Assembly (NCBI GenBank): GCA_003313425.1
Contig: NHZP01000002.1
Span: forward strand, 1,240,001-1,304,000
DNA length: 64,000 bases
Origin: Pseudopyrenochaeta lycopersici
Lineage: Eukaryota; Ascomycota; Dothideomycetes; Pleosporales; Pseudopyrenochaetaceae
Reading direction: 5' to 3'
Within the stretch, counting starts at the first letter, position 1; each line of letters begins with the position of its first letter. The translations under genes were made by a program, and so were the position numbers. Under the pieces are notes generated by a model that saw only the letters and a list, made by a program, of their open reading frames with translations, was not told where the DNA came from and did no database searches. Of the stretch, positions 11,103 to 21,748 are shown piece after piece.

Positions 11103-11187
11103 CTCCCCTTAGTGAAGTGGTTATCACGTTCGACTGTAATATCAAATTGTGTTCGAAAGGTCCCATGGTTCGACTCCTGGAGGGGAG
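11103..11187 (+). tRNA. tRNA-Tyr (GTA) with 12-nt intron
   Basis: Acceptor arms CTCCCCT (11103-11109) and AGGGGAG (11181-11187) pair perfectly, with C1-G72, the eukaryotic tRNA-Tyr identity pair. D stem GTGA/TCAC; anticodon stem TTCGA/TCGAA; anticodon GTA at 11136-11138 after T33. Loop position 37 is followed by a 12-nt intron (11140-11151), where tRNA-Tyr introns always lie. The T-loop TTCGACT is normal, but the 5' side of the T stem reads CCATGG against CCTGG, i.e. one extra T (11166) or two mismatches. The copy may be functional or beginning to decay. Confidence 0.85.
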
Positions 11188-11204
11188 AAAACGTCTGTCT
11201 TATC

Positions 11205-11209
11205 TTTTT
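11205..11209 (+). terminator. Pol III terminator (T5)
   Basis: A run of five T residues begins 18 nt after the tRNA 3' end on the sense strand, as expected for RNA polymerase III termination. Confidence 0.7.
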
Positions 11210-11441
11210 GCTCGAGGTATTGGGAAGGTCGTGGTGGTGAAATGGGGCGGAGGGTGTTCCGGGTCTGGGCGCCTGATGCTGAGGCTGCATGCAGGGTGTG
11301 GGGCGTAATATGCTTGGAAAGGAAAAGCAAACAGTAAGCTGAGTTGTTCTGGTATATCAAGCGATCGATATGAGACTTATAATACAGTGGGTATGACGTA
11401 TTGGTTGACCGGTTGTTCACAAAACTTGATCGCATTTGTCA

Positions 11442-13574
11442 TCATGGCCCTCCGAAGGCCTTCTCCATTCGTCGCCGATGTGCAGCTTGCCGCTTCGCCT
11501 GCGCAGACAATGGTTTTGAAGCCTCAGGTGAAATAACAGATTCTACGTATGCGCAGGTCATTTCTTCGGTCTGGCTGTGCCGCTGAGCTGAATGCTCGGG
11601 AATTGATCGCAGTGTCCTTGATGCTGCCCGCTCTTCTGGAGGTCCTGGCGATGATATTGACAACCTTGGTTGCTCAATATATGTCTGACTAAGCATTTTT
11701 TGTTGTATTAATGACAGCTCAGCATCGTAGTTCGAAGCGACAGAAGACGACGGCGGAGATTTGTGATTTGGGACGAGCGACGCTTGGCAGGAAGTGCACC
11801 CTTGGTACCATTCGCTACTGCATCTAGGGGCCTGCATTTCCGACAATGTGAAGTGATTGAGAGCAGCTTCAGTCAACTTCGCTGTGCTCCTGGTGTCAAT
11901 GACATTTCCTGGAAGTGGTTTGCGATGTAAAGGAGATCGGCTGGACTGAATTGATGCAGTGCTATTGGGACTGTAAATAGTTGTCTCCGTGAAAGCAGAG
12001 AAACCACGCCCTTCCGTTGAAGTATTGCTTCCAGTGGTATCGTGGTCCCGGGCTGGCGCAGTGTCATCATGATCCAGAGAGGCTGCTGACTCCTGAATCT
12101 CAATTTCGTGTTGTTCACCAGGTGACTGGCGCGCCGATTCTGTGATGCCTGCATTAATAGTTGATATTAATCCCGAGTCGCGAGTCGGGATTGGAACAAT
12201 TGCGGAGCCGGATGCAACTGAAGTTGTGGGCGACGACAAAACTGAAGAACCTTTCCAATCATTACTCTCGAGTCGCTCACTCGTTGCACTAGGAAGGATC
12301 CAGTCCACCAAATCATCAATGAGTGAAGACTGGCTTTTGAGAAATGGAAGTTCAGAAGGTAGAGACCTATGCTTCCGGGGCCGGGTTTGTACATTGACAG
12401 CCTGTGCACGATATCGCCTTGCTACAACAGGTACGGTTACGGTAGTTGTCGTGGATGTTGTAGAATCATTACGCTCAATGATCTTCTCAGTGAGCGTAGA
12501 TGGAGACATACTGATATCGATTTGTCCGGGCGATTTTATGTCTGGCGGTGGGAGAGGTTGGATAGACTTTGCATGTACTGGGGACAATCTCCGCGTAATC
12601 GGCCTTCTGGGGCTTGTTTTGCTCGGCATTCGATGATCAGATGGAGTATAGACACTCCAATTTTTCGCATCCACAAGATCTTCGGGACTACTGCCCGGCA
12701 ACTCCGCGGGTGGCGGATCGATCGAGTCGGCTAGTCCCACGTCAGTCTAATCTTCAGTCCATTATCTTGAATGCTTACAAGGGTTATAGTCTTCCCCGAC
12801 CTCTTCTGAAGTCATACTCGACGCAGAAAGGTTGGCTAGGCTTATACGATGTCTCTGTCTCGAGTACGGTCCACGGCGAGCATTTCTATCATCGACCGGG
12901 ACCCAAGGTCGCACCGGAGCTTCGTAAATGGGATCTTCCAATATCCCACCTGGAAGCCCACACATTTCCGCGGTTTGCATAACGTGAATAGCTCCTGCGA
13001 GATCCCTTTGACAAGTTTTCAATTGATTTTGCTTCTTCAAGGGTCTTCTTTGGTGACTTAAGAGCCACTCAAACTTGCGCTTCGTTGCGACTAGCCCGTC
13101 GTCATCTCCAGTCACACGCGCCGCATCCATATCCATACCTATATCATTCAGAGTGTGTCTTACTTTATGTAGAGTGTGCTCGACCCATGTTCTTTTGTCT
13201 GGCCAGGCGTCCAAGAATGTTGAGACGGTAGGGGAATAGTAGAGTCGCGATGCTTCAGCGATGTCTTGTCGTACGCCCTGAATTAGGTTTGCGAAAGACG
13301 CGGTCTCTGATGAGACTTTGCTAGAGGAAGTTACAAAATCTGCAAAGTTGAATGCAGTGGCCAGTGATGCAAACACGTTTACATTATCTGCTGAGGGTTC
13401 TTTCGGCGTCAGTGTCGAGATTCCTTCTTCTACTTCTTCAGTTCTTTGTTTCTGTTGTCCGTTCTTCCGTTGGAAGTATCTGAGCCTCGTTCTCTCAGCC
13501 TCGCTTCGTGTTAGAGAGGAATCATGCTTGTTGTGCAAGGTCTCGGGCAGGTATAAGCCAGCAGTTGGTAGCAT
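11442..13574 (-). CDS. Conserved-looking fungal protein of unknown function
   Basis: Exons 13574-12779 and 12730-11442, joined over a 48-nt intron (donor GTAAGC, branch CTGAC, acceptor CTAG) with exact frame continuity; 694 residues from the ATG at 13574. The frame is open further upstream to about 13650 without an ATG, so an earlier exon may exist. The N-terminal half (to about residue 230) looks like a folded, mostly helical domain, with the stretches TWVEHTLHKVRHTLNDIG and KRKFEWLLSHQRR. The second half is Ser/Thr/Pro-rich and probably disordered, ending in a basic AKRQAAHRRRMEKAF segment. I do not recognise a named domain. It lies downstream of a single-pass membrane protein on the same strand. 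Confidence 0.75.
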
Positions 13575-13803
13575 TCTACTTGATGTTGACGTGGATATGA
13601 GTTGGGCTCTGAAACCGGGTAGCACGCCTACTTTGCCGCAGTGATGCTGGTTTCAGCTGACGCGGAAAAGTTCTGAGATGATACAGTGAACGACTGCGAG
13701 CTACGCGATTCACAAGCCCTGCAATGACAAAGCCTTTCACAAAGCCGCTAGCTGCAAAAAAGAAACCTAATTGGTGGCACGCTGCTGCTCGTGCTGTCTT
13801 AAC
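13575..13803. other. 5' flank of the unknown gene at 11442-13574
   Basis: On the minus strand a stretch following a pyrimidine-rich TTTTTTGCAG (about 13755) is open for more than 50 codons in a frame different from the downstream exon. It may be a 5' exon of the downstream gene. I could not build a convincing splice, so it is left unassigned. Confidence 0.3.
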
Positions 13804-14154
13804 CTAGGTGCTTGTTCGAAGGCGAAGGCTATTCATTGGGTATCGAAACACTGATCGTGGCTCAGACATGAACAATTTGTGAGGTTGCTGGAGAGGCGGG
13901 GGATGGCACGAGGCGCGGATGCACTCAATCAATACCGCAAGGAACGTCGCCCATGCCACATGTAGTCTTTCGTTAATCTTCAAATACGAGTCGACCGAGC
14001 GGGTTATAATACTCCAATCGGAGGTTCGAAAATGGGGGCCAGTGCAAAGCTCTCTATTGAAACGAATTTCCTTACCCTCCTTGTGAAACAATTCAACCAC
14101 GCCTCGTTGCCTTGTTGGGGGCGAGAAGATATCAAATATGACGTTATACCTCAT
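13804..14154 (-). CDS. Possible small protein or 5' exon, unknown
   Basis: ATG-initiated frame of 116 codons. Residues 1-75 have normal protein composition (FSPPTRQRGVVELFHKEGKE, then ELCTGPHFRTSDW); the end is less convincing and may be read-through past an intron donor. It lies between two minus-strand genes and could be an upstream exon of the 11442-13574 gene. No family recognised. Confidence 0.35.
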   Translation of the reverse strand: MRYNVIFDIFSPPTRQRGVVELFHKEGKEIRFNRELCTGPHFRTSDWSIITRSVDSYLKINERLHVAWATFLAVLIECIRASCHPPPLQQPHKLFMSEPRSVFRYPMNSLRLRTST

Positions 14155-14440
14155 TAAGAAATCTTTTCCTGTTTATTGGTGAACATTTCCTCTTTATCCA
14201 GCAAGTAATGCTTGGAGAATCGAGCAAGTGTCAATGTATTGCATAAGCCATACTGTGCCACCATCCAAAGCATGGACGTTTGCTATCTCAGGCTGTGTTC
14301 ACTGCCGTATCCCCCAGTTAATTGGAGAAATCGAATCTTAGAGCACCGGACAATTCGAAAAGATAGGCTACACTGCTGTACATAAAACGTTCGTCACAAT
14401 TCTTTACACCCAATAGTCATCCATACACAAACCGGGTGTC

Positions 14441-15906
14441 TTAAGTGTCTAGCCGACGTAATATAGCCTCACTGAAAGGTCGAGGTGGCGTGATGGGCTC
14501 ACTGTACTCGTCTGCTACTTGCACAAGAGCGGGAAAGATGCAAAGTTCGCCTGATTTTGTGCATTGTTCCTCCTTCCAATCGAAATGCCATGAACTTCGC
14601 TGGGAGAACAAGGTGAAAGCGAAAATAGCCGAGCGCTTTACGATTTCTTCCAGGTTACGTTTACGTTGTTCATTGTCCATTCGCGAGTCTGCGTATTGAT
14701 AAAGAAGTTTATCAAGAGCATGCACAATAGCTTGAACGCTGGTGTTGCGACGATCAGACGCAGTGAATGGATAACGAGCGTAAACAGAACTCAATAGTTC
14801 TGCAGTCACTGTGCGCCATTGCACCTGCAACAAGGTACGGGCTGTATGCTACACGTTAGTAAAACATGGTACAGGTTCTAGAGACACTCACATTTGGGGC
14901 CGCGATTTGCACCCGCGATTTCTTGGAGACATTGGCTAATTCCAGGCGGTAGAAGACCGTTTGACTCGGAATCTTGAGGCTGTATGTTTGAAACAATGAC
15001 CCAAGCGATGGAAAATCTGAGAGCGACCTCCCTGGTGGCCGGATTCTCCAATAATGTGATGAGATCTCTGTTTGAGACTGGAATTTTCAGGCCAAGGCCT
15101 GCAAAGTCCTCACGATCCATGAGATTTGAGCTGAATCTGTCGGTATGATAATAGCTTTGGACATGATTTTTGATAGAGTTGCTGATCTTGGAAATGTCTC
15201 CAGATATGACCTTGTCTTCCAGCGGCTGAGGAAGACCGCTATCCCGAGCTGGTGCAAGCAGACTTCCACTTTCTAATGAACGAACGTTGGCCGGAGGCTT
15301 TTTGTTGTACGGAACTAGTGAGAGTATACTAGTTTCCGAGTTCTGAAAGCGCGCCCTTTTGTGCTTTCTCCAACACAGCCAAAATATAGAGCCAGCAATC
15401 AAGACGCCTGCGACAAGACATCCAATCGCAATGCCGGCTGCAGCACCTCCAGTCACGCCGGTGCTGTTTCTTACGGGCTGTGAAGTCGAAGTGGGATTTG
15501 CTGTTGGGGTGGAGTTGGTTTCGCTTGTTCCAGGCGTGGGGACCTCTTGCGAAGTTATTGCTGTAGATGTAGCTATAATTGTAGCTAGGCTTGTGGATTG
15601 CGGTTGCGGTTGCGATGTTGTAGCCGAAGGAACGCGTTCAAACAAAATTTGCGCTGGCGTTGCTTTGACTTCAATCATGACGCCGCTGACCGTTACTGTC
15701 CCATTGTCAGGCCGTAGTGTCCCAGTTGGTGCATATTGGATGCCACTTCCGATGGGAAGAAGTACTTGGATAGTAACGACCGGTTTATCGCTGAGATACA
15801 AAACAGTATCGTAGGATGTTGTAACTGTTGCAGCAATGGTAGTAGGTTGAGTTATATTGGCGACGGCCCATGGGGTCGACGCCGACGGAGGTGGCACGGT
15901 TGTCAT
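14441..15906 (-). CDS. Single-pass membrane protein with Ser/Thr-rich ectodomain, unknown
   Basis: Exons 15906-14892 and 14841-14441 joined over a 50-nt intron (donor GTGAGT, branch CTAAC, acceptor ACAG); 471 residues. Residues about 1-150 are Thr/Ser/Pro-rich with N-glycosylation sequons and are followed by one hydrophobic helix (GGAAAGIAIGCLVAGVLIAG, about 150-175), then WRKHKRAR as a stop-transfer signal. This layout resembles fungal cell-surface sensor-like proteins. The cytoplasmic half (about 300 residues) looks folded: IAWVIVSNI, WRTVTAELLSSVYARYPF. No cleavable signal peptide is visible, so either the helix acts as a signal anchor or a short upstream exon is missing. Function unknown. 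Confidence 0.8.
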
Positions 15907-16580
15907 TATTGATTCAAGCCGATTGCACAGAGGTAGAGTGATTTTTTCTGGTTAGTTTGAGTTAATTCATATCCCAGAGTCTATTGTATACCTGCACTCA
16001 TGAGGGGATCCCGGGTAAAGGGTTGAAGAGTGGCAGAACGAGTATGCTTCTGACAAGAAGGAAATACATTCTTACCTGCTCATGGCTCCAGAGTTAGGGA
16101 GCTTTTGTTGTACTGTGTAATGAAGTGAGATTCCAAATACAATGTAAGCGCTGGGCTGTCCACCCAGCAATATCGCCCCGCTGTGGAAGCTCGTGGGCAA
16201 CGGTACACAACAAATCAGAGGTTTCCACAGATTCAAAGTTTCACGCTAGGAGGCTGTGAAAACCCGCATCCATGTCCAGCAGTGTTGGGATCAATGTGGA
16301 GCCTGCCCTTGTGCGTTGGTCACAGCCTATTAAATCAAATCTTGCAGTCTTAGGTGCACTCTGCATCCATACTAGGCGTAGTGTAAGGTCCAAGCATGCG
16401 GGGGCTACAAGGGCGGTTTGATGGTGGCCAATTTGGTACTGCTGTGCCGCAAGGCTGCAGGAAGGGGCGGCCCAAGGGCAAATGAACTCATCTTGGCTTG
16501 TCTTATAGATACTCAATCATTCAGGTCAATGAGGGCATCAATAGTGACAGAACTGCAGTTGCCATCGACAAAAATACGAG
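15907..16580. other. Divergent promoter region, membrane protein / Hsp70-like
   Basis: 674 bp between two divergent genes. A minus frame at 16241-16516 has no support. Nothing else seen. Confidence 0.6.
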
Positions 16581-18865
16581 ATGAATATTGGTAACCGGCC
16601 GCATATGATTGTTGGGGTGGATTTGGGTATGACTTGTGAGTATTAGGCTGGTGATTGAGAGGCACGGTCCTATTCTACGCTAGCGATGTATCTCAGTTAG
16701 CGCCGAGTGCGTTAAGGTCACGTGTCGATCTGTTCACCAAGAATCGTCATGCTGACCCTATGTCCTGTTTATAGGTACCGGGGTAGCATATGTGAATCTA
16801 TCGATCGGCAGCGAAACTGTTCGTTGGGTCCAGAAATGGCCCGGTCGATTCCAAGCCAACGAGAACAAAGTACCTACCGTAATCGTCTATCCTTTTGATA
16901 GCCAAGAACCCTCATCATGGGGATTTCTTTCCGAGACTGTTTCAGAAACCACTGCTCAGGATAAAGAATACAAAGAATGGTTCAAGACTTGCCTTGATCC
17001 TGAGAAATTGCGCCAGAAGCAATATGATGATCCTGAAGAGGCGCCGGAAAGCTTGCAAGAGGTAGAGAAATGGTATACTGATTATATGCGAAAGATGTAC
17101 GACCATTTGTCGTCACGACTAGGGGGGGAATTAGCCGGAACGGTATGGGAAGACGCAAGACTTGAATTCATCTTCAGTGTACCGACGACATGGGCTCCTG
17201 TCCCAACAGTAGAAAACTTCAGAAGAATTGTGAAGAAAGCTGGATTTGGATCGCAAGTTAACCACAAGGTGACAATAGGGCTTACAGAAGCCGAAGCAGC
17301 TGCCGTGCATGTCTCAACTGAAGCGCCGGGCATCTTTCGCGAGAATGACGTGCTACTTGTCTGCGATGCTGGAGGCGGCACCACAGACCTCAGTGTGCTG
17401 AAGGTCACAGGAACAGTAAATCAAGCCATCGATCTTCAGCAGATGGATGTGGTTTTTGGGGAGACTATTGGTTCTGCAGCGATCGACTACGAGTTCGAGA
17501 GGTTAGTCATGCAGCGATTGATGTTGGCACATAGCACGAATCCCCTTCCAATTGATCCTGCGGATGCTGGGTGGGCAATGATGAAGAGCCGGGACTTCCA
17601 GGCTGTTAAGTGTGAGTATGGTGCGCCTGATGATACTCCATTATTCAGTATAGGCATTCCACAGGTACCTCACACGTATAGTAACTCCGATCCTGACGTC
17701 CGAATACGGAACGGCGAGATGACCTTCGACCGGGAAGACCTGCAGCGTCTTTTTGATAAGCAGATCGCTAAGCTCTTTAAACTCATCGACGCTCAACTGC
17801 AGTCACTGTTCCAGAAGTTTCCTGCAGAGAAAGTGGCGCATCTCGTTCTCAGCGGGGGGTTGGGAAATAGTGCTTATGTCCAATCACAACTCCGGAAGTA
17901 TTACTCAAAAACTTTGATCCCGAACGCCCGTTCTATTGCAGTTCGAATAGCACCTGATCCTCAGCTCGCAGTCTGCAAAGGCCTCGTTAGCGACCGACTT
18001 CGAAAAATCCTCACATCGCGGTCAGTCCTAGGATGGCGTTGCTGTCGTGCTTCTTATGGGACTGTGTGTAAGATCGCATATGACAAGAAGAACCCAGATC
18101 ACCAAGGAAAGGAACTCGTTCGAGATCCGATGAATAGCAAGTTATACATCACACATTCTATAGCGTGGTTTGTCAAAAAGGGAGAACCAGTGAGCGTCGA
18201 CAGGCCAATACAACATAATTTTGTGAAGAAGGTCGACCCTGGAGATCCAAGAAGGGCTTTCCCAACAACCGTAATTGAATGTAGTTTGGAGGCGGGAATG
18301 TTGCCCGATCAAATGAATAAAGGTAAATTTGGTCCACTGTACCGATAGTATACACCTGAAAAGAGCTGACGCTTCGAAAGATACTCGCATCCTATGCGAA
18401 ATTAGCTCTGATCTCTCTGACGCAGACGAGAGGAAGTTTATTGAGAAGAACAAGCGTTTCTGGTCTCTACAAAAGCACTACCTCCGCATCGAGTATTCAA
18501 TTCGAGTGTTGATAGGGCCAGCTGATATACGCTTTGAGCTTTGGTTTGACGATCAGAAATTGAGTCGGGATGAATCTATTAGGGTAAAGTGGATTCCAGT
18601 TCAACCACCAACTCATGCTTTACAGCACAGAAAGGAGACATTCAGGGACGAGACGGTCGAATTATCAGCTACTCGTTCATCACCGATCAAAACTACTCTC
18701 ATGGCAGGTCCATTTCCTTCCAATCTGAACGGAAAGACTCAAAAGATTGAGAGGTCGGCTGTGAATAACGAAATTGACACAGACGGGGAAGAGAAGAAGA
18801 CTCGAGGAATGGGTGGTCTCTTGGCAAAGGCAAGGGGCGGCAGGTGGTCTTTACGTGGATCTTGA
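16581..18865 (+). CDS. Hsp70-like ATPase (HSPA12-type, fungal)
   Basis: Actin-fold ATPase related to Hsp70 but without a canonical substrate-binding domain; fungal genomes carry several, with largely unknown clients. Exons 16581-16635, 16775-18322 and 18381-18865; introns of 139 and 58 nt, the second with branch GCTGAC. 695 residues. Splicing restores the phosphate-1 motif VDLGMTCTGVAY. Phosphate-2 is CDAGGGTTDLSVL (about residue 215) and the adenosine motif is LVLSGGLGNSAYV. The C-terminal exon carries a conserved-looking DDQKLSRDESIRVKW block, then a disordered tail. The in-frame ATG at 16605 is an alternative start that removes eight residues. Confidence 0.92.
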
Positions 18866-19313
18866 AAGAGTCTGACCCCTAAATGGTAATAAATAACAAC
18901 TTAGTGAAATTTGTGCGTCACGTAGATGATTTAAAAGTTCGTGAATACACTCTGAATGTCATTTTCCTCTTCCTACCCTGCTAACACTTCATCCGACATC
19001 CGCATGCAACCTTACCAATTTCCGGACGACCTTGTAATTAGCCAGAGTGGAATCTTAACTTAAGCAAATAGTATAGAGCCATGAGGTGTAGATGACATGT
19101 GCAGCTATGCTAAACATGCGTCTGGATGTTTTGATGTGGAGACTTTATTCCCGAAGCGAGGGTGGCACCAAATTCCAAATCGGGCAACAACAGCCGCTAC
19201 CTTTGGATCGGGCAGAATTTCCCCTTTACCCTCACCTGGATACATAAAGGCTTCGTGTTCGATCATTTTGCATTCAACACAAGACACCTCATCTCGCAAT
19301 ATACAACAAAACA
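18866..19313. other. Promoter region of the PhyH-type dioxygenase
   Basis: 448 bp. The 3' flank of the Hsp70-like gene, then a CA-rich leader just before the next start codon (ACAAAACAATGG). No other feature seen. Confidence 0.6.
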
Positions 19314-20537
19314 ATGGCTTCTTTGACAAACAGAAATGTTAAGTCGGACGGAGACATCAAGAGCAACAACTCATCGTCAGTTGGATCTCGCTTGTTCTCC
19401 GTCAACAAACCACCATCACTGGCGGACTTCAAGAAACTCACAACCGAGTCCGTGGCAGCTCACTACCCACTCGCCAGTAACGTCGTGGCCAATGTACCCG
19501 TGTACGAATTGCCAGACTACTCTTCCCTCAACCCTGCCAAGCTCTCCGCGCTTCAAGATGAATGGTATGACATACTTCTCCGCGGTCCCGGTGTGTTCGC
19601 CACGAAGCGAATGTACAAGGATACATCCTTAATCGATAGGGTTAGTAATGTTTACGCTACTATTGTCGCTGAAGAGAAGAATTTGGCGGGTAAACGAGGT
19701 GATCATTTCGCTGGGTCGGGCGCAAACGATCGAATCTGGAACTCGTTCTCCAAGCATTGTGAACAAGATCCAGTGTCATTCTTCGAATATTACTCTAATC
19801 CATGGCTACCTCACATATCATCAGCATGGCTAGGCCCACATCATCGCCTGACTGCACAAGTCAACATCGTAAAGCCAGGTGCAAAAGCGCAGATCTCGCA
19901 TCGCGATTACCACATTGGATTCCAAGACAATGCATCCTGTGCAGGCTTTCCAAAGGCCTTGCAGATTGCTTCACAATTTCTTACCCTTCAAGGAGCCGTA
20001 GCACATTCAGATATGCCTATTGAAAGTGGACCGACGCGGTTACTACCCTTCAGTCAATTGTTCGAGGAAGGCTACATGGCTTATAGGATCCCAGAGTTCC
20101 AGGATTACTTCCTAGAGAAATTCGTGTCGGTTCCTTTAGCGAAAGGCGACGGCCTCTTTTTCAACCCTGCACTATTTCATGCTGCGGGGCAAAATGACTC
20201 CGCGGACATCATGCGTTCGGCAAACCTTTTGCAGATCTCATCCGCCTTTGGAAAGCCGATGGAGATGATTGATACATATCCACTGGTCGAAAGGACATGG
20301 GCTCGTCTTTCAGAAGAGTACGAAAGAGAAGGATTAAGTGCTCAGGTGAAAGCATTTGTAGGTAATGTAGCTGAGGGATATCCATTCCCAACGAACCTGG
20401 ATCGAAGAGTACCAGAGACAGCAGGTATGGCACCAGAGAGTGAACAAGGATTGTTGATCAGGGGTCTCAAGAACGGTTGGTCGAAAGAGGAATTATTGGC
20501 TGAGCTGCGGAAGATGAAGTATGAGTCCAGGGCATAA
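19314..20537 (+). CDS. Phytanoyl-CoA dioxygenase (PhyH)-family Fe(II)/2-oxoglutarate oxygenase
   Basis: Intronless, 407 residues. The metal triad fits HRD (H196-x-D198) and distal H289 in NPALFHAAGQN, with R301 twelve residues later as the expected 2-oxoglutarate contact. Family members hydroxylate lipids, alkaloid or polyketide intermediates and other small molecules; the substrate here cannot be told from sequence. No signal or membrane segment, so probably cytosolic. Residues 1-30 are Ser/Asn-rich. The start has a strong context. No biosynthetic core gene is adjacent, so a stand-alone role is more likely than membership of a secondary-metabolite cluster. Confidence 0.88.
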   Translation: MASLTNRNVKSDGDIKSNNSSSVGSRLFSVNKPPSLADFKKLTTESVAAHYPLASNVVANVPVYELPDYSSLNPAKLSALQDEWYDILLRGPGVFATKRMYKDTSLIDRVSNVYATIVAEEKNLAGKRGDHFAGSGANDRIWNSFSKHCEQDPVSFFEYYSNPWLPHISSAWLGPHHRLTAQVNIVKPGAKAQISHRDYHIGFQDNASCAGFPKALQIASQFLTLQGAVAHSDMPIESGPTRLLPFSQLFEEGYMAYRIPEFQDYFLEKFVSVPLAKGDGLFFNPALFHAAGQNDSADIMRSANLLQISSAFGKPMEMIDTYPLVERTWARLSEEYEREGLSAQVKAFVGNVAEGYPFPTNLDRRVPETAGMAPESEQGLLIRGLKNGWSKEELLAELRKMKYESRA

Positions 20538-21517
20538 AGTACTATGCGACTAAAATGCAATGCTGGGTAGATCTTCAAATAATTTTTGAAGACGAAGGGA
20601 ATTGGTTAGTTTTGATCTAGCGAGTTCATGACAATTCTGTATCCAAAATTCAGGTTAATTACTATGCTACTTTGTGAAAATAGTCATGGCTGGAGGTCTG
20701 TGTCTACCTTGCATCTCTTGTCGTGAGGCACTAGATTATCATCACAACTTAGTTCTAACAAACGCTCACCGTTGTTCCAGCACCAAAATCTGACCATGAC
20801 TCTGCCAAATAGCCTTCGTCTCCCCGCCAACACGTATTCCATCATCACTTAGTGAATGTATCCACCACTGTGCACAAAACTATATTTCATTCACAATGCG
20901 GCAAGAATCCAATCAGTCACTATCGATGGGTGTAAAGAGAATACATATGATGCTGGTGAGTATATGAGTATAGGTATGCCAAAGCTGTTGACAAGATTCA
21001 AGGATCGTAGTGCTTGATCAGTCCTTTATGTGGCCTTTATGACTGAATATGGCCTTCAATGCCTGTAAAAATTTCTCTGGTTGTAAAAGAACTATTTTCG
21101 CAGGCAGCTATCGTCTGCTACAGTGAAGAGGGTTCGTGCCAAGCCGCACTTACAATCTACAGCCATGGAATTTGAACTGAATTTCCTCCGTACTCTTGAA
21201 TTTGTGAATCACAGCAGGTACATCGTTTGCCTTCGCTATTGAATATTGAAATGGTCGACTAGAATTGAGTTGTTACGCAAACACCAGTATCATTCAATGT
21301 TTCGCAACTGGCATGTCAACCCCAGATCCCTATTATTCCTCATCAACTCTCACAACCTATGTTTGAATTTTAATCCAAGTCAAACTACCAAATAATACCC
21401 TTCCTACAGTTCTATCACTTTTCACAAACTACCAATCCTCGAGCCACCTCTGGACATCCAGTTCCAGACCTCACCTTAACATCTGTACCACGTCAAGAGT
21501 ATCTCTTCCCGAAGACA
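20538..21517. other. Intergenic, upstream of the 76-residue gene
   Basis: 980 bp. The last 170 bp are C/T- and CA-rich like a fungal 5' leader. Nothing else seen. Confidence 0.6.
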
Positions 21518-21748
21518 ATGTCCTCGACTACTCCCGACACTCTCCTCAAGCTCGCAGCCGAGCTCACCAAACTCGGTGGTGATCTCTCCGCTGTCGGCGC
21601 AAAACTAGCTGCAGCAGCAAACACGCTTGCAGAGGAAGCCGCGAATATCGCTCTCGAGAACTCGAAGGAATGGGGCGTAGACGTACAGGTGGCTGTAAGG
21701 GCAGGGCGCTTTGGGGAGCCGACTAGTGTTGTGGATGTGAAAAAGTAG
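21518..21748 (+). CDS. Small Ala/Leu-rich helical protein, unknown
   Basis: 76 residues from an ATG in good context (GACAATGTCC) after a leader-like pyrimidine-rich stretch. Residues 5-50 are rich in Ala, Leu and Glu with heptad-like spacing (LLKLAAELTKLGGDLSAVGA), predicting an amphipathic helix or helical hairpin; the rest is short and polar. No signal peptide or Cys. GC and codon use are more gene-like than the surroundings. I recognise no family. Confidence 0.5.
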   Translation: MSSTTPDTLLKLAAELTKLGGDLSAVGAKLAAAANTLAEEAANIALENSKEWGVDVQVAVRAGRFGEPTSVVDVKK

